From the NCBI GenBank assembly GCA_008711295.1, contig VUYV01000090.1, forward strand, positions 1,212,492 to 1,276,491: 64,000 nucleotides of DNA, written 5' to 3'. Under the pieces are notes generated by a model that searched no databases, was not told the origin of the DNA, and saw only the letters and a list, made by a program, of their open reading frames with translations. The position numbers and the translations under genes are program-made. This stretch comes from Anarhynchus alexandrinus. Its lineage: Eukaryota > Chordata > Aves > Charadriiformes > Charadriidae. Shown one piece after another: positions 62,401 through 64,000 of this stretch. Positions within the stretch are counted from its first letter, which is position 1, and each line of letters starts with the position of its first letter.

Positions 62401-64000
62401 AAATATTTATATTGTATATGAATTATGAATATTACCCTGGGGTTACTTTCACACAGAAAATAGGTTATTTTTCAACTGTTGAAGTCAGAATGTGTTGTGT
62501 AGATACCATTAGGTTCTGCAGTGGAAAAAAGAACTTAGTTTGGTCAAAAAGTAGCTACTGTGTATTCAGAAATACAATAAATAGTGAGCTTTCAGATAGA
62601 CTACAAGCGGTGTATTGACCTTGTAAAGAACGTATGATATTCACAGTAAGGTAATAGGGGAAAACTTCTGTCCACCATTCTTTAGAAGGTGCATGAAGTT
62701 GTCAAGTGTATTTGCCAAAGAAAGTTGCTTATCCAAATCACGAAAACTGAAATTAAGTATTAATTCCAGTTGAGCTCAATGGGAATCAGAATAGGAGTTG
62801 CAAGTTCATCTAATATGCTTTGAATTTATGAGGCAGTGCACTATGAGAGTTGTAGTTTTGATCTCCCATTATTTCCTGTAGTCTGCAGACCTATACCTGT
62901 TGTACATATCTTTGCGTGGCATATTACGGGTCAGCAGAGCCAGTAAAAAAAAAAAGGGCAGGAATCACAGGCCTTATCAGGCAATAGGGGAATGCAAGTT
63001 AAAGTTGAAATACAGTTTGGCAAACAAACACACTATGAACAAGATCTAAGTGTTGGCTGAGTATTCTTCATGCTTTTTGATGTTCTGGAAATATCAGAGT
63101 GTGTTTAATGAAATCTCAAATTTTCATTCTGTTTTGGGGTGAAAACATTTTAAACTTCTTTTTCCATGTGGGACAGTAGTTCTAAAAATTGCTTAGCTTA
63201 AATTGAGTGAGTTGTCCATCCAGCGCTTATTCTTTGATATGAAAGTTAATGAATCCTGTGATAACACTGAAAATGCACTTTTTTTTTTTTTAAGTAGAAA
63301 CAATGTTGTCTGTTGCTCAGTAAAACCATATTCTTACACATTATTGTTCAGATCCTTTTAATAAAGGCAAAATCCCCCTCTTTCCCACCGCCAAATTTAG
63401 TTATTTTGCTATTGTAATTGTTTTCCAATAGTTGTCCCAGTGGTGCTGTGTTGGAAAAGAGTAGAGAGATCTGTGCTCTGAAGAGCGTTCTACTTGCAGA
63501 TCTGACGCTTGAGAAGGGAGTAAAGCCTGCAGTAATAAAAGGTCAAAAACACACTCTATTGTCATCCTTCTGAATTTTATTTTTAGCAGTTTATCACCCT
63601 CAAAAATAAGAAGAAAGGAATCTTGCATAAAAGAGCGCCTGGAACATGTGCTGCCTAAGATCAGGATAGATACCTTTACATGAAGTGTAAGCATATGACA
63701 GAAGGCGAGAAGTGTTTTGCATGAGGAATCGAGCTGCAGAGCTGGTCAGAGGATGTGAAAGGGGATGGACAAGGAATACTAGAGCTGTAGGGAGCATTGA
63801 CGGTATGGATGAAGCTTTAAATTTATGATCAGGGAGCAAGAAAAACAATTTAGCTGCTGTATTCTAGATTTGAGAGGGATACTAGTAAAGGATTTGAAAG
63901 GAATCATGTAAAGGATGGAAGGTAATCATTCTGATGGGGTAATCAGTAGGAAAGAAACTTACATTAGGAATTTTGAAGCAGATAGTTTAGAAGAGCAGTG

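Larger units (their letters stand above)
52428..64000 (+). other. CMC1: CMC1 intron 2 (start; runs off the window)
   Basis: From GTAAGAGTC to the right edge, at least 11.5 kb. I found no later CMC1 exon. AT-rich. It contains the antisense hAT fossil (53205-55300), a T21 run at 57874-57894, a 13-bp-stem inverted repeat at 59398-59427, and smaller A/T runs (for example near 62945). The minus frame at 55717-56133 (138 codons) is not recognised. The final 400 bases (about 63640-64000) look unlike neighbouring DNA but match no repeat I know. Confidence 0.8.

Overview
The window is a piece of a bird nuclear genome. It is AT-rich and gene-poor, with one sharp CpG island, large introns and several CR1 non-LTR retrotransposon copies that end in the avian CR1 3' tail (a 'ccttccaacc...attctatg' type ending). 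The only gene identified with confidence is CMC1, which encodes a twin-CX9C mitochondrial assembly factor of cytochrome c oxidase. It lies on the + strand. Its very short first coding exon is in the CpG island (40089-40113) and its second coding exon is at 52335-52427. The remaining exons lie beyond the right edge. From vertebrate synteny, the left 39 kb would be the gene-poor interval upstream of CMC1 (EOMES side in mammals), but no other gene in the window confirms this.

Layout. 1-888 (- strand): an uninterrupted CR1 ORF2 endonuclease domain running off the left edge. About 0.9-39.5 kb: AT-rich non-genic DNA with two short CR1 3' ends (about 10.16-10.42 and 35.14-35.40 kb), several worn CR1/MIR-like relics (about 15.69, 19.4-19.9, 33.4 and 37.7 kb), and a 141-base assembly gap at 36684-36824 flanked by two copies of an 82-bp T-rich unit. 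About 39.6-40.6 kb: the CpG island promoter of CMC1, with a perfect NRF1 palindrome and further NRF1-like half sites, which suits a nuclear-encoded mitochondrial gene. 40.1-52.3 kb: CMC1 intron 1, holding a CR1 copy with a 199-codon open C-terminal ORF2 segment. 52.4-64.0 kb: the start of CMC1 intron 2, holding an antisense hAT-superfamily transposase fossil (53.2-55.3 kb) recognisable from the region before the catalytic core to the C-terminal hATC domain.

Two weaker leads are recorded as candidates. One is a possible divergent minus-strand transcript from the same CpG island, with two phase-compatible exons (39689-39567 and 38126-37953). The other is a pair of phase-compatible exon-like segments at 4811-4425. 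I recognise neither product. Most other short open frames look like chance or like the shadow of a repeat. I see no CRISPR array, operon, tRNA, rRNA or viral gene, and no convincing novel system.
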